A DNA stretch of 5,705 nucleotides, taken from an uncultured Clostridia bacterium. Lineage in GTDB: Bacteria; Bacillota; Clostridia; Oscillospirales; Acutalibacteraceae. Of the stretch, positions 1-5,705 are shown one piece after another. Below the pieces are notes generated by a model, which saw only the letters and a program-made list of their open reading frames with translations, made no database searches and had not been told where the DNA came from. The translations under genes were made by a program, and so were the position numbers. The stretch lies in assembly GCA_937884625.1 (NCBI GenBank), contig CALGCE010000279.1:1-5705 (forward strand), written 5' to 3'. Every line of letters begins with the position of its first letter. Position 1 is the stretch's first letter.

Positions 1-74
1 CGTGCTTGCTCTTCTTTTTGAGCTATTTCTTTCATCTCTGAAAAAAATAAATTTAATCTATTAAATTCATAACT
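1..74 (-). other. Possible minus-strand coding fragment, unidentified, cut by window edge
   Basis: Read on the minus strand in the frame containing CAT 33-35 (an ATG on that strand), positions 74 down to 3 give 24 uninterrupted codons. They encode a lysine/glutamate/glutamine-rich stretch containing SEMKEIAQKEEQA, which looks like part of an amphipathic or coiled-coil helix. Of the plus frames, one is stopped early by TGA at 19-21, and another stays open only for about 20 codons, to TAA at 62-64. The piece is too short to identify and has no matching family I recognise. The frame also stays open into the glycosyltransferase to its right, but there it is the antisense of a real gene, so the real fragment probably ends near the junction at about 73-85. 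It could instead be non-coding DNA open by chance. Confidence 0.25.
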
Positions 75-1011
75 ATTATTATCTACATATAATGGCGAAA
101 AGTATTTGATAGAGCAATTGGAATCAATAAGAAAACAAACAATAACTCCGGACGAAGTTATTATTTGTGATGACCGTTCAACAGACGATACGGTTAATAT
201 TTGCAAAAATTTTATAACAAAAAACGGTCTGTCAGGTTGGCGGGTGTTTGTTAATGATACAAATGTCGGCTTTTGTCTTAACTTTTACGGTGCAATATCA
301 AAATGTAACGGCGATGTGATTTTCTTATCCGACCAAGACGATGAATGGTGCGAAAATAAGGTAGAAAGAATGCTCTTATGCCTTGAAAATAACCCCGAAA
401 TCAAGGTGCTTTCCTCACGTTATGACGTAATTGACCAAAATTCAAAGGAAATAGTAAGTTCGGGTGTTACCTATCTCGGCGAAAAATTCGACGGCTCGTT
501 GGAATATGTAACGCAGGATAGCCTTATAGGTTGCTCGTATATAAGAGGTTTCAGCCTTTGTTTTAGAAAAGAAATTGCAAAACTTATTAAACCGATTGAT
601 TTAAAGTCATTACTTGCTCATGATTGGCTTATATCTTATTTGGGTTGTATATCGGGTAAAACCGCCATTTTAAACGAAAAACTTACACATTACCGCTATC
701 ACGGCGATAATGTGTCACTGTCTGCTATGGACAAATCGAAAAGGAAAATTGACCTAAAAAAACGGATTTTGGGTTTAGAAGAATCTGTTAACGGTCATAA
801 ATATATACTTTCTCTTTGCGACAACAAGGATATTAAGAAGTTCATAGAATTTGAACAAAAAAGGCTTAAATTTTTAAAGGATAAAAATATATTTGTATGG
901 TTTTTGCTTGTGTTTTATATAAATGAGTATAACAGATATTATAAAGGTAACGGCATAAGGGTTTGGTTGGGCGACTTTATATATGCGGTAAAGTCTATTT
1001 TTTCCAAATAA
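73..1011 (+). CDS. Family 2 glycosyltransferase (GT-A fold), 5' end missing or disrupted
   Basis: Probably transfers a sugar from a nucleotide-sugar to a cell-surface polysaccharide or glycan at the inner face of the membrane; donor and acceptor are unknown. Numbering from the TTG at 106 as residue 1: DD at 22-23 within CDDRSTDDT is the nucleotide-binding motif, SDQDDEW with D76 and D78 is the metal-binding DxD region, HDW at 172-174 is the usual catalytic-base region, and YRYHGDN at 196-202 is a conserved C-terminal motif of rhamnosyltransferase-like GT2 enzymes. The family's N-terminal signature (STYNGEKYL) is readable upstream of the TTG, from about 82, so TTG 106 is not the true start; it also lacks a ribosome binding site. 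In-frame TAA at 70-72 blocks the reading frame and no ATG precedes it. About 5-8 N-terminal residues of the first beta strand are lost. Length (about 313 codons) otherwise fits an intact enzyme. It may be a broken gene, a recombination product or an assembly-edge artefact. Confidence 0.88.
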   Translation, partial: LLLSTYNGEKYLIEQLESIRKQTITPDEVIICDDRSTDDTVNICKNFITKNGLSGWRVFVNDTNVGFCLNFYGAISKCNGDVIFLSDQDDEWCENKVERMLLCLENNPEIKVLSSRYDVIDQNSKEIVSSGVTYLGEKFDGSLEYVTQDSLIGCSYIRGFSLCFRKEIAKLIKPIDLKSLLAHDWLISYLGCISGKTAILNEKLTHYRYHGDNVSLSAMDKSKRKIDLKKRILGLEESVNGHKYILSLCDNKDIKKFIEFEQKRLKFLKDKNIFVWFLLVFYINEYNRYYKGNGIRVWLGDFIYAVKSIFSK

Positions 1012-1014
1012 AAC

Positions 1015-1043
1015 TTGACAAAGACGCATTGTAAATATATAAT
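1015..1043 (+). promoter_or_regulatory. Consensus SigA/sigma-70 promoter for yceD-rpmF
   Basis: TTGACA at 1015-1020 and TATAAT at 1038-1043 are both perfect consensus hexamers separated by exactly 17 bases. Transcription should start near 1050, leaving a leader of only about 20 bases before the yceD start. The -35 box begins four bases after the glycosyltransferase stop, so this promoter separates the housekeeping genes from whatever lies upstream. The two perfect hexamers suggest strong constitutive expression, as expected for a ribosomal protein operon; no operator-like repeat is visible over it. Confidence 0.9.
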
Positions 1044-1061
1044 ATACTTTGTGACATTTGC

Positions 1062-1067
1062 GAGGTG
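1062..1067 (+). promoter_or_regulatory. Ribosome binding site fixing the yceD start
   Basis: GAGGTG lies five bases before ATG 1073 and pairs well with the 16S rRNA 3' end. It rules out the in-frame TTG at 1058, which lies upstream of this site and has no ribosome binding site of its own. Confidence 0.8.
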
Positions 1068-1072
1068 CATTT

Positions 1073-1570
1073 ATGACTCTTGAACTCAAAAAAATTTTTG
1101 CAAATGAAAATGCGAGTTTGCAGATTGATTACGAGTTGGATTTGAGCAATGTGGATTATGCAGGTGGTTTTCCGCTCAAAAGACCTGTATCGGTAAAAGG
1201 CTCGGTATCCAACAAAGCAAGTGTGGTATTGCTTTTACTTGAAATTAAGTACGAATTTTCTGCTATGTGCGACCGTTGCGGTGTCGATTGTTTAAAAGAA
1301 TATACGGTAAATCTTGAAAGGTCGCTTGCGGTCTCGATAGAAGGGGAACAGAGTGATACCATCATCACGGTTCCCGATATGAAACTTGACCTTGACGAAC
1401 TTGTATATTCTGAAGTTATATTGAGTCTTCCGACAAAGCATCTTTGTAAAGAGGACTGTAAGGGGATCTGCTTAAAATGCGGAAAAAACCTTAATGAAGG
1501 CAGTTGCAATTGCGAGGTAAAAGAAATTGACCCCCGTCTTGCAAAACTTGCCGAATTACTTGATAATTAA
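1073..1570 (+). CDS. yceD: DUF177/YceD family protein, 23S rRNA accumulation factor
   Basis: 165-residue cytoplasmic protein of the DUF177 family (COG1399; E. coli YceD, B. subtilis YlbN). In E. coli and plants this family is needed for normal 23S rRNA accumulation and is found almost always directly before rpmF, as here. The N-terminal part is mostly predicted beta strand. Cysteines occur as C66-x2-C69 with C73 nearby, then a C-terminal cluster C125-x3-C129, C133-x2-C136 and C145-x-C147, with the family's typical CKG.CLKCG.NLN pattern and the closing DPRLAKLAELL motif. The cysteine cluster probably binds zinc (inference). The start is ATG 1073, chosen for its GAGGTG site. A perfect promoter lies just upstream. 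The gap to rpmF is 30 bases and contains rpmF's ribosome binding site, so the two are cotranscribed. Family assignment is secure; the molecular mechanism is not known in detail. Confidence 0.94.
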   Translation: MTLELKKIFANENASLQIDYELDLSNVDYAGGFPLKRPVSVKGSVSNKASVVLLLLEIKYEFSAMCDRCGVDCLKEYTVNLERSLAVSIEGEQSDTIITVPDMKLDLDELVYSEVILSLPTKHLCKEDCKGICLKCGKNLNEGSCNCEVKEIDPRLAKLAELLDN

Positions 1571-1585
1571 CACATTTATTTTTTT

Positions 1586-1594
1586 AAGGAGGTG
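1586..1594 (+). promoter_or_regulatory. Strong ribosome binding site of rpmF
   Basis: AAGGAGGTG is a nine-base perfect match to the anti-Shine-Dalgarno sequence, six bases before ATG 1601. It is the strongest such site in the window and fits the high translation demand of a ribosomal protein. It also excludes the in-frame TTG at 1592, which lies inside the site. Confidence 0.9.
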
Positions 1595-1600
1595 CTGAGA

Positions 1601-1783
1601 ATGGCAGTACCGAAGAGAAAAACTTCAAAGGCAAGACGTGACAAGAGAAGAAATAACGTCTGGAAAATCAGTGCTCCGACATTGGTAAAGTGTCCGAGTT
1701 GCGGAGAATATAAGCGTCCGCATAGACTTTGTCCCGCTTGCGGTAAATATAACGGACGTGAAGTTATTAAAGTAGCAGAGTAA
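1601..1783 (+). CDS. rpmF: 50S ribosomal protein L32 (bL32), zinc-binding form
   Basis: 60-residue structural protein of the large ribosomal subunit. The N-terminus [17 protein letters not shown] is the L32 signature, highly basic for rRNA contact. Two CxxC pairs, C31/C34 (CPSC) and C44/C47 (CPAC), form the zinc ribbon, so this is the C-plus paralogue type; some bacteria also carry a cysteine-free version used under zinc limitation, not seen here. Length is typical of the family. It lies 30 bases after yceD in the same transcript and is followed within 15 bases by an intrinsic terminator. In many bacteria plsX follows rpmF, but here it does not. No odd features; identification is essentially certain. 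Confidence 0.98.
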   Translation: MAVPKRKTSKARRDKRRNNVWKISAPTLVKCPSCGEYKRPHRLCPACGKYNGREVIKVAE

Positions 1784-1795
1784 TTTTTAATTCGT

Positions 1796-1824
1796 AAGGG
1801 GGATTATTCCCCCTTTTATTTTTT
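1796..1824 (+). terminator. Rho-independent terminator after rpmF
   Basis: AAGGGGG at 1796-1802 pairs with CCCCCTT at 1809-1815, a seven-base-pair stem with a six-base ATTATT loop. A T-rich tail follows to 1824, interrupted by a single A at 1818. It begins 12 bases after the rpmF stop and should end the yceD-rpmF transcript. The next gene starts only 20 bases beyond the tail. Confidence 0.9.
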
Positions 1825-1827
1825 AGT

Positions 1828-1836
1828 AAGGCGGTG
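1828..1836 (+). promoter_or_regulatory. Ribosome binding site supporting the TTG start of the DUF512 gene
   Basis: AAGGCGGTG (one mismatch to AAGGAGGTG) ends eight bases before TTG 1845. An in-frame TAA at 1827-1829 and the absence of any ATG or GTG between it and 1845 leave TTG 1845 as the only plausible start. Confidence 0.75.
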
Positions 1837-1844
1837 TAAAGGAC

Positions 1845-3146
1845 TTGTCGGTAGTAATTTCTTCGGTAGAAAAGGGCAGTATTGCGGATAAAAAGGGTAT
1901 AAAGCAGGGCGATACATTAGTATCACTTAACGGGGAAACGATCATAGACGTCCTTGATTACCGTTTTTATCAGAATAACACAAGAATTACGGCAGAAATA
2001 ATAGGAAAAAACGGAAAGATTAAAAAAATCAAAATTAAAAAAGACGAGTACAAAGAACTCGGTATGAATTTTGAAACCTACCTTATGGATAACAAAAGGT
2101 CTTGTATGAACAAGTGTGTGTTTTGTTTTATAGACCAACTTCCAAAGGGATTGAGAGAAAGTCTTTATTTTAAAGACGACGATTCAAGACTTTCGTTTTT
2201 ATTCGGCAATTATATAACGCTTACCAATATTACCGAGCACGAGGTAGAGCGGATAATAAAAATGCATATAAGTCCCATTAATATTTCGGTGCATACAACA
2301 AATGAGCAACTTCGTGTTAAAATGATGAGAAATAAGAATGCAGGTAAGGCGTTAGAGTATATAAAAAGTTTCAACGATGCAGGAATAAAAATGAACTGTC
2401 AGTTGGTTTTGTGCCCCGAATTAAATGACGGAGAAGAACTTGAAAAAACGCTTTTTGACCTTACTTCCTATGAAAATGTTGAATGTATAGCCGCAGTCCC
2501 CGTAGGACTTACAAAGTATAGGGACGGACTTTTTAATTTAAAACCGTTTGATAAAAAAAGTGCGTGTGATGTACTTGATATTATTGAAAAATTTGGAAAT
2601 CGGTGTATAATAAAATATAACGAACGCAGGGTATACGGTGCGGACGAATTTTATATAATCGCAAAAAGGCAAATTCCAAATGCCGATTACTACGGCGAAT
2701 TTTTGCAACTTGAAAACGGTGTGGGACTTTGGTCAATGCTTGAAAGCGAGGCAACCGAAGCATTGGAAAACACCCAAACTAAAAGTAATAACCGTCATAT
2801 TTCGGTTGCAACGGGTGTTGCGGCATATCCTTTAATAAGCAGTATAGCAAAACGCTGTGAGGATAAGTGCAACGGTTTAAAATGTGATGTATATAAAATT
2901 GAAAATGAATTTTTCGGCAAGAGGATAACGGTTGCAGGTCTTGTTACGGCAACCGATATATATGAAAACCTTAAAGGTAAAGATTTAGGAACAGAACTTC
3001 TTATACCGTCGGTAATGTTAAGGCACGAAAAGGATATGTTTTTAGACAGTGTGACGGTAGACGAACTGTCGGAAAAACTAAACGTAAAAATTACGAGTGT
3101 CGATAATGACGGGTACAGTCTTGTAGATAGAATAGTAGGGAAGTGA
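1845..3146 (+). CDS. DUF512 protein: PDZ-like domain plus radical-SAM-type iron-sulfur domain
   Basis: 433-residue, probably cytoplasmic protein of the COG1625/DUF512 family, common in Clostridia and of unknown function. Residues about 1-65 form a PDZ-like domain (VEKGSIADKKGIKQGD, then LNGETIIDVLDYRF). C87-x3-C91-x2-C94, followed by FIDQLPKGLR, is the radical SAM cluster motif that would bind a [4Fe-4S] cluster and S-adenosylmethionine; the region with SVHTTNEQLRVKMMRN and CPELNDG continues this domain. Residues about 210-420 are the DUF512 domain, with VPVGLTKYR, ATGVAAYP and the C-terminal GLVTATDI and LIPSVMLR motifs. Length is normal and no key residue is missing. There is no signal peptide or membrane segment. 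It starts the second transcription unit, 20 bases after the rpmF terminator, and is followed by der after 4 bases. That proximity hints at a role in translation or ribosome maturation (inference only). The substrate is unknown. Confidence 0.93.
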   Translation: MSVVISSVEKGSIADKKGIKQGDTLVSLNGETIIDVLDYRFYQNNTRITAEIIGKNGKIKKIKIKKDEYKELGMNFETYLMDNKRSCMNKCVFCFIDQLPKGLRESLYFKDDDSRLSFLFGNYITLTNITEHEVERIIKMHISPINISVHTTNEQLRVKMMRNKNAGKALEYIKSFNDAGIKMNCQLVLCPELNDGEELEKTLFDLTSYENVECIAAVPVGLTKYRDGLFNLKPFDKKSACDVLDIIEKFGNRCIIKYNERRVYGADEFYIIAKRQIPNADYYGEFLQLENGVGLWSMLESEATEALENTQTKSNNRHISVATGVAAYPLISSIAKRCEDKCNGLKCDVYKIENEFFGKRITVAGLVTATDIYENLKGKDLGTELLIPSVMLRHEKDMFLDSVTVDELSEKLNVKITSVDNDGYSLVDRIVGK

Positions 3147-3150
3147 GAGT

Positions 3151-4473
3151 ATGGCAAAACCGATAATAGCGGTTGTGGGACGTCCGAATGTAGGCAAATC
3201 AACCCTTTTTAATAAACTTGTGGGCAAACGTCTTTCAATTGTAGACGATACACCCGGTGTCACAAGGGACCGTATATACGGTGATGCAGAGTGGTCAGGC
3301 AGAAAAGTAATGCTTGTAGATACAGGCGGTATAGAACCAAAAACAGACGATATAATACTCTCCTCTATGCGTGCTCAGGCAAATCTTGCAATAGATACGG
3401 CAAACGTAATAATATTCGTTACCGATTTAAAAAGCGGTGTAACCGCCGCCGATATGGATATAGCATCAATGCTTCAAAAGAGCGGTAAACCGATAGTGTT
3501 ATGCGTTAATAAATGTGATAATATAGGCGATGTTCCACCTGAATTTTATGAGTTTTATAATTTGGGGTTGGGCGACCCTGTTGCAGTATCTTCGGTACAC
3601 GGTCACGGTACGGGCGACCTTTTGGATGAGGCTTTTAAGTATTTACCCGAACAAAACGCATCTGACGAAGATGACGATGTTGTAAATGTTGCTATTATCG
3701 GCAAACCCAATGCAGGTAAATCGTCTTTGGTAAATAAAATAGCAGGTGAAGAGCGTTCGATAGTGTCCGATATCGCAGGGACTACGAGAGATGCAATTGA
3801 TACGCTTACAGAAAACGAACACGGAAGATTTAATTTTATTGATACGGCAGGACTTCGCCGTAGCAGTAAAGTAGACGATAAAATAGAAAAATACAGCGTT
3901 TTACGTGCAAAAATGGCGATAGAGCGTTCGGATGTATGCGTTATAATGATAGACGGTGCCGACGGCTTTACCGAGCAGGACTCAAAGGTTGCAGGATTGG
4001 CACTTGAAGAGGGCAAGGCGTGTATTATTGCGGTAAATAAGTGGGATATAGTCGAAAAAGACGGCAAGACGATGGATACCTACCGCAAAAAATTGATGAA
4101 TGACTTTTCGTTTATGTCCTATGCACCTATTATATTTATATCGGCAAAAACGGGGCAGAGGCTTGACAGACTTTTTGAACTTATAAAATATGTGTATTCT
4201 CAAAATACTATGCGTATTTCAACGGGTAAACTCAACGATATTTTGGCGGACGCCACCGCAAGGGTGCAACCGCCTACCGATAAGGGAAAAAGACTTAAAA
4301 TTTACTATATGACACAAGCATCAACACGTCCGCCGACATTTGTTTGTTTCTGCAATAACGCCGAACTTTTTCATTTTTCATATCAGCGTTATCTTGAAAA
4401 TCAGATAAGGTCAATCTTCGGTCTTGAAGGAACACCCGTCAGGTTTGTTATTCGTGAAAGGGGAGATAAGTAA
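3151..4473 (+). CDS. der: Ribosome biogenesis GTPase Der (EngA)
   Basis: 440-residue GTPase needed for late 50S subunit assembly. It has the diagnostic tandem G domains. Domain 1: G1 GRPNVGKS at 10-17, switch region around DDTPGVTRDR, G3 DTGG at 57-60, G4 NKCD at 120-123. Domain 2: G1 GKPNAGKS at 184-191, G3 DTAG at 231-234, G4 NKWD at 296-299, G5 SAK shortly after. An acidic linker (ASDEDDD) joins the two. The C-terminal ~90 residues form the KH-like RNA-binding domain, ending in GTPVRFVIRERGDK. Length is typical (about 435-490). The start is ATG 3151, with a weak AGGG site at 3137-3140, so translation may partly depend on ribosomes finishing the DUF512 gene 4 bases upstream. Its stop overlaps the plsY start by one base. 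All motifs are intact; identification is certain. Confidence 0.98.
   Translation: MAKPIIAVVGRPNVGKSTLFNKLVGKRLSIVDDTPGVTRDRIYGDAEWSGRKVMLVDTGGIEPKTDDIILSSMRAQANLAIDTANVIIFVTDLKSGVTAADMDIASMLQKSGKPIVLCVNKCDNIGDVPPEFYEFYNLGLGDPVAVSSVHGHGTGDLLDEAFKYLPEQNASDEDDDVVNVAIIGKPNAGKSSLVNKIAGEERSIVSDIAGTTRDAIDTLTENEHGRFNFIDTAGLRRSSKVDDKIEKYSVLRAKMAIERSDVCVIMIDGADGFTEQDSKVAGLALEEGKACIIAVNKWDIVEKDGKTMDTYRKKLMNDFSFMSYAPIIFISAKTGQRLDRLFELIKYVYSQNTMRISTGKLNDILADATARVQPPTDKGKRLKIYYMTQASTRPPTFVCFCNNAELFHFSYQRYLENQIRSIFGLEGTPVRFVIRERGDK
4457..4465 (+). promoter_or_regulatory. Ribosome binding site of plsY inside the end of der
   Basis: AAAGGGGAG lies within the last codons of der, seven bases before ATG 4473. 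A second in-frame ATG at 4479 would be 13 bases away, so 4473 is preferred. Confidence 0.65.
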
Positions 4474-5120
4474 TGATTATGACGGCGGTTATTACCGTTA
4501 TCGGTGCATATCTCTTGGGAAGTATAAATTTTGCGGTTATATTTACAAGGTGCTTTACAAACAGCGATGTGAGGGATTTTGGAAGCGGTAATGCAGGTAC
4601 TACCAATGCTATGAGGGTTGGCGGCGTATTACCCGGCGTACTTACATTTGCCTGTGATATTTTAAAAGGCTTTGTTGCCTGCTATGTAGGACGGGTTATG
4701 TTCGGTTATATTGCAAGTAATTCATCTGCCTTATATGCGGTACCTATTTACGGTGCATATCTGTGCGGAGTTGCCTGCATTTTAGGACACGTTTTTCCGA
4801 TTTTCTTTGACTTTAAGGGCGGTAAAGGGGTAGCGGTCAGTGTAGGTATATATTTGGTGTGCTGTCCTATCGCCATTTTAATAGGTCTTGCAATATTTGC
4901 AGTATCATTTATTATAAGCAGGATAGTTTCGCTTTCTTCACTAATAGCGACGGTTATTGTTATCGTTCTTTCACTCATTCTTTACGATACCTCCGCTCTG
5001 TTTATGCCACAGGCGGTTTTGAGTGCGGTTATGGGTGTCATAGTTATACTGAAACACAGTGAAAATATAAAAAGACTGCTCGCAGGCGAAGAGAAAAAAC
5101 TTACTGTCAGGAGGAAATAA
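4473..5120 (+). CDS. plsY: Acyl-phosphate:glycerol-3-phosphate acyltransferase PlsY
   Basis: 215-residue inner-membrane enzyme that transfers an acyl group from acyl-phosphate (made by PlsX) to position 1 of sn-glycerol-3-phosphate, giving lysophosphatidic acid. The three family motifs are present: GSIN at 16-19 with GSGNAGTTN at 37-45, the phosphate-binding GGKG at 116-119, and HSENIKRLLAGEE starting at H195. Hydrophobic segments at roughly 4-24, 50-72, 84-104, 119-142, 147-168 and 174-193 fit the multi-spanning topology. The charged tail EEKKLTVRRK ends the protein. Its start overlaps the der stop as TAATG, which suggests translational coupling. gpsA, five bases downstream, makes its acceptor substrate, so the pair works in consecutive steps. 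Length is normal and all motifs intact. Confidence 0.97.
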   Translation: MIMTAVITVIGAYLLGSINFAVIFTRCFTNSDVRDFGSGNAGTTNAMRVGGVLPGVLTFACDILKGFVACYVGRVMFGYIASNSSALYAVPIYGAYLCGVACILGHVFPIFFDFKGGKGVAVSVGIYLVCCPIAILIGLAIFAVSFIISRIVSLSSLIATVIVIVLSLILYDTSALFMPQAVLSAVMGVIVILKHSENIKRLLAGEEKKLTVRRK

Positions 5121-5125
5121 TACAT

Positions 5126-5705
5126 ATGTCGAAAATTACCGTTTTAGGTTCGGGCGGTTGGGGAATTGCCCTTGCACTTACCGCACATAGTTGCGGTCAT
5201 AAGGTTACACTTTGGTCACCTTTTGAACAAGAAGTAACAATGCTTAAAACACAAAGGGCAAATGAAAAGTTGTTAAGCGGTATCAAAATACCCGAAGATA
5301 TTGATATAACCGATGATATGTCCTGTGTAGAGGGTTCTCAAATTACAATAATAGCAACCCCGTCTACCGCTGTAAAATCGGTGGCAGAAAAACTTTCACA
5401 ATATGATGATTACGGAATAATCGTAAACGTTGCAAAGGGACTTGAAAAGGGTACCCTTAACAGACTTTCTCAGGTAATAGAGGGCGTTATTCCAAATAAA
5501 AATATAGTAGTCCTTTCAGGACCGTCCCATGCAGAGGAAGTGGCAAGGGAAATACCCACGTCCTTGGTGGCGGCATCAAAAAGTCTTGTGGCAGCACAGG
5601 TCGTACAGGATGTTATGTCCCACGAATTTTTAAGGGTTTATACATCCTCCGATATAATAGGCGTAGAACTCGGCGGCGCACTCAAAAACGTAATTGCGAT
5701 ATGTG
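5126..5705 (+). CDS. gpsA: NAD(P)-dependent glycerol-3-phosphate dehydrogenase GpsA, 3' end outside window
   Basis: Cytoplasmic enzyme that reduces dihydroxyacetone phosphate to sn-glycerol-3-phosphate with NAD(P)H, supplying PlsY. The first 193 codons are present out of a usual 320-340. Residues 8-14 (GSGGWGI) are the Rossmann nucleotide-binding loop, with I14 where threonine is commoner. Further family motifs are VAKGLE, SGPSHAEEVA (the usual SGPSFA with histidine for phenylalanine), and GVELGGALKNVIAIC, in which K187 matches the catalytic lysine. The sequence runs off the window in mid-frame, so this is a window edge and not a truncation. The start is ATG 5126, with AGGAGG at 5109-5114, a rather long 11-base spacing; no alternative in-frame start exists nearby. 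It lies five bases after plsY in the same unit. Confidence 0.97.
   Translation, partial: MSKITVLGSGGWGIALALTAHSCGHKVTLWSPFEQEVTMLKTQRANEKLLSGIKIPEDIDITDDMSCVEGSQITIIATPSTAVKSVAEKLSQYDDYGIIVNVAKGLEKGTLNRLSQVIEGVIPNKNIVVLSGPSHAEEVAREIPTSLVAASKSLVAAQVVQDVMSHEFLRVYTSSDIIGVELGGALKNVIAIC

Noticed and set aside
88..93. TATAAT as a -10 promoter box
   Set aside because: It lies within the glycosyltransferase coding motif (TYN codons), and no matching -35 box is seen 16-18 bases upstream.
75..93. Short ATTAT/ATAAT inverted repeat at the left junction as a recombinase site
   Set aside because: A five-base arm in AT-rich DNA is expected by chance, and no partner copy is seen elsewhere in the window.
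106..108. TTG as the start of the glycosyltransferase
   Set aside because: It would remove the conserved STYNGEKY motif, which is plainly readable just upstream, and no ribosome binding site precedes it.
1058..1060. TTG as the start of yceD
   Set aside because: The GAGGTG site at 1062-1067 lies downstream of it and points to ATG 1073, which also gives the usual family N-terminus.
1156..1509. 117-codon open frame on the minus strand
   Set aside because: It is the antisense of the yceD gene, with no ribosome binding site and no recognisable domain.
1592..1600. TTG-like earlier start for rpmF
   Set aside because: It falls inside the AAGGAGGTG ribosome binding site; L32 proteins begin MAVPKRK, matching ATG 1601.
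2795..3263. Overlapping minus-strand open frames across the DUF512/der boundary
   Set aside because: They are antisense to two clearly identified genes and overlap each other in different frames; their compositions are not protein-like.
3603..4067. 154-codon serine-rich open frame on the minus strand
   Set aside because: It is the mirror image of the second G domain of der; the serine-rich composition is an effect of reading its codons backwards.

Overview
The window looks like a chromosomal housekeeping region of a low-GC, Gram-positive-type bacterium, most probably a member of the Clostridia. The supporting signs are strong AGGAGG-type ribosome binding sites, a TTG start codon, AT-rich coding sequence, a four-cysteine (zinc-binding) form of ribosomal protein L32, a DUF512 radical-SAM protein directly upstream of der, and a plsY-gpsA pair. 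The genus cannot be fixed from the sequence.

Layout. (1) Positions 1 to about 1011 hold a family 2 glycosyltransferase that lacks a proper start. Its conserved N-terminal strand is readable back to about position 73, where it meets an in-frame stop. The remaining 72 bases read better as coding on the minus strand, so there is a sequence junction here. (2) A perfect-consensus SigA-type promoter (TTGACA, 17 nt, TATAAT) begins four bases after the glycosyltransferase stop. It drives a short unit, the DUF177/YceD protein and then rpmF (L32), which is closed by a clear intrinsic terminator at about 1796-1824. (3) A tightly packed unit of four genes follows on the same strand: a PDZ/radical-SAM/DUF512 protein (TTG start), der (double-GTPase ribosome assembly factor), plsY (glycerol-3-phosphate acyltransferase), and gpsA (glycerol-3-phosphate dehydrogenase), which is cut by the window end. 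Intergenic gaps in this unit are 4, -1 and 5 bases.

How they work together. YceD, L32 and Der all bear on 50S ribosomal subunit production: 23S rRNA accumulation, a structural protein, and late assembly. GpsA makes sn-glycerol-3-phosphate from dihydroxyacetone phosphate, and PlsY acylates it to lysophosphatidic acid, the first committed phospholipid intermediate. The plsX gene, which supplies the acyl-phosphate for PlsY and often follows rpmF, is not present here. The DUF512 protein has no function I can assign.

I found no CRISPR array, tRNA or rRNA gene, insertion sequence or phage gene. Apart from the left-end junction and the uncharacterised radical-SAM protein, this is an ordinary region, and I do not see a convincing new system in it.
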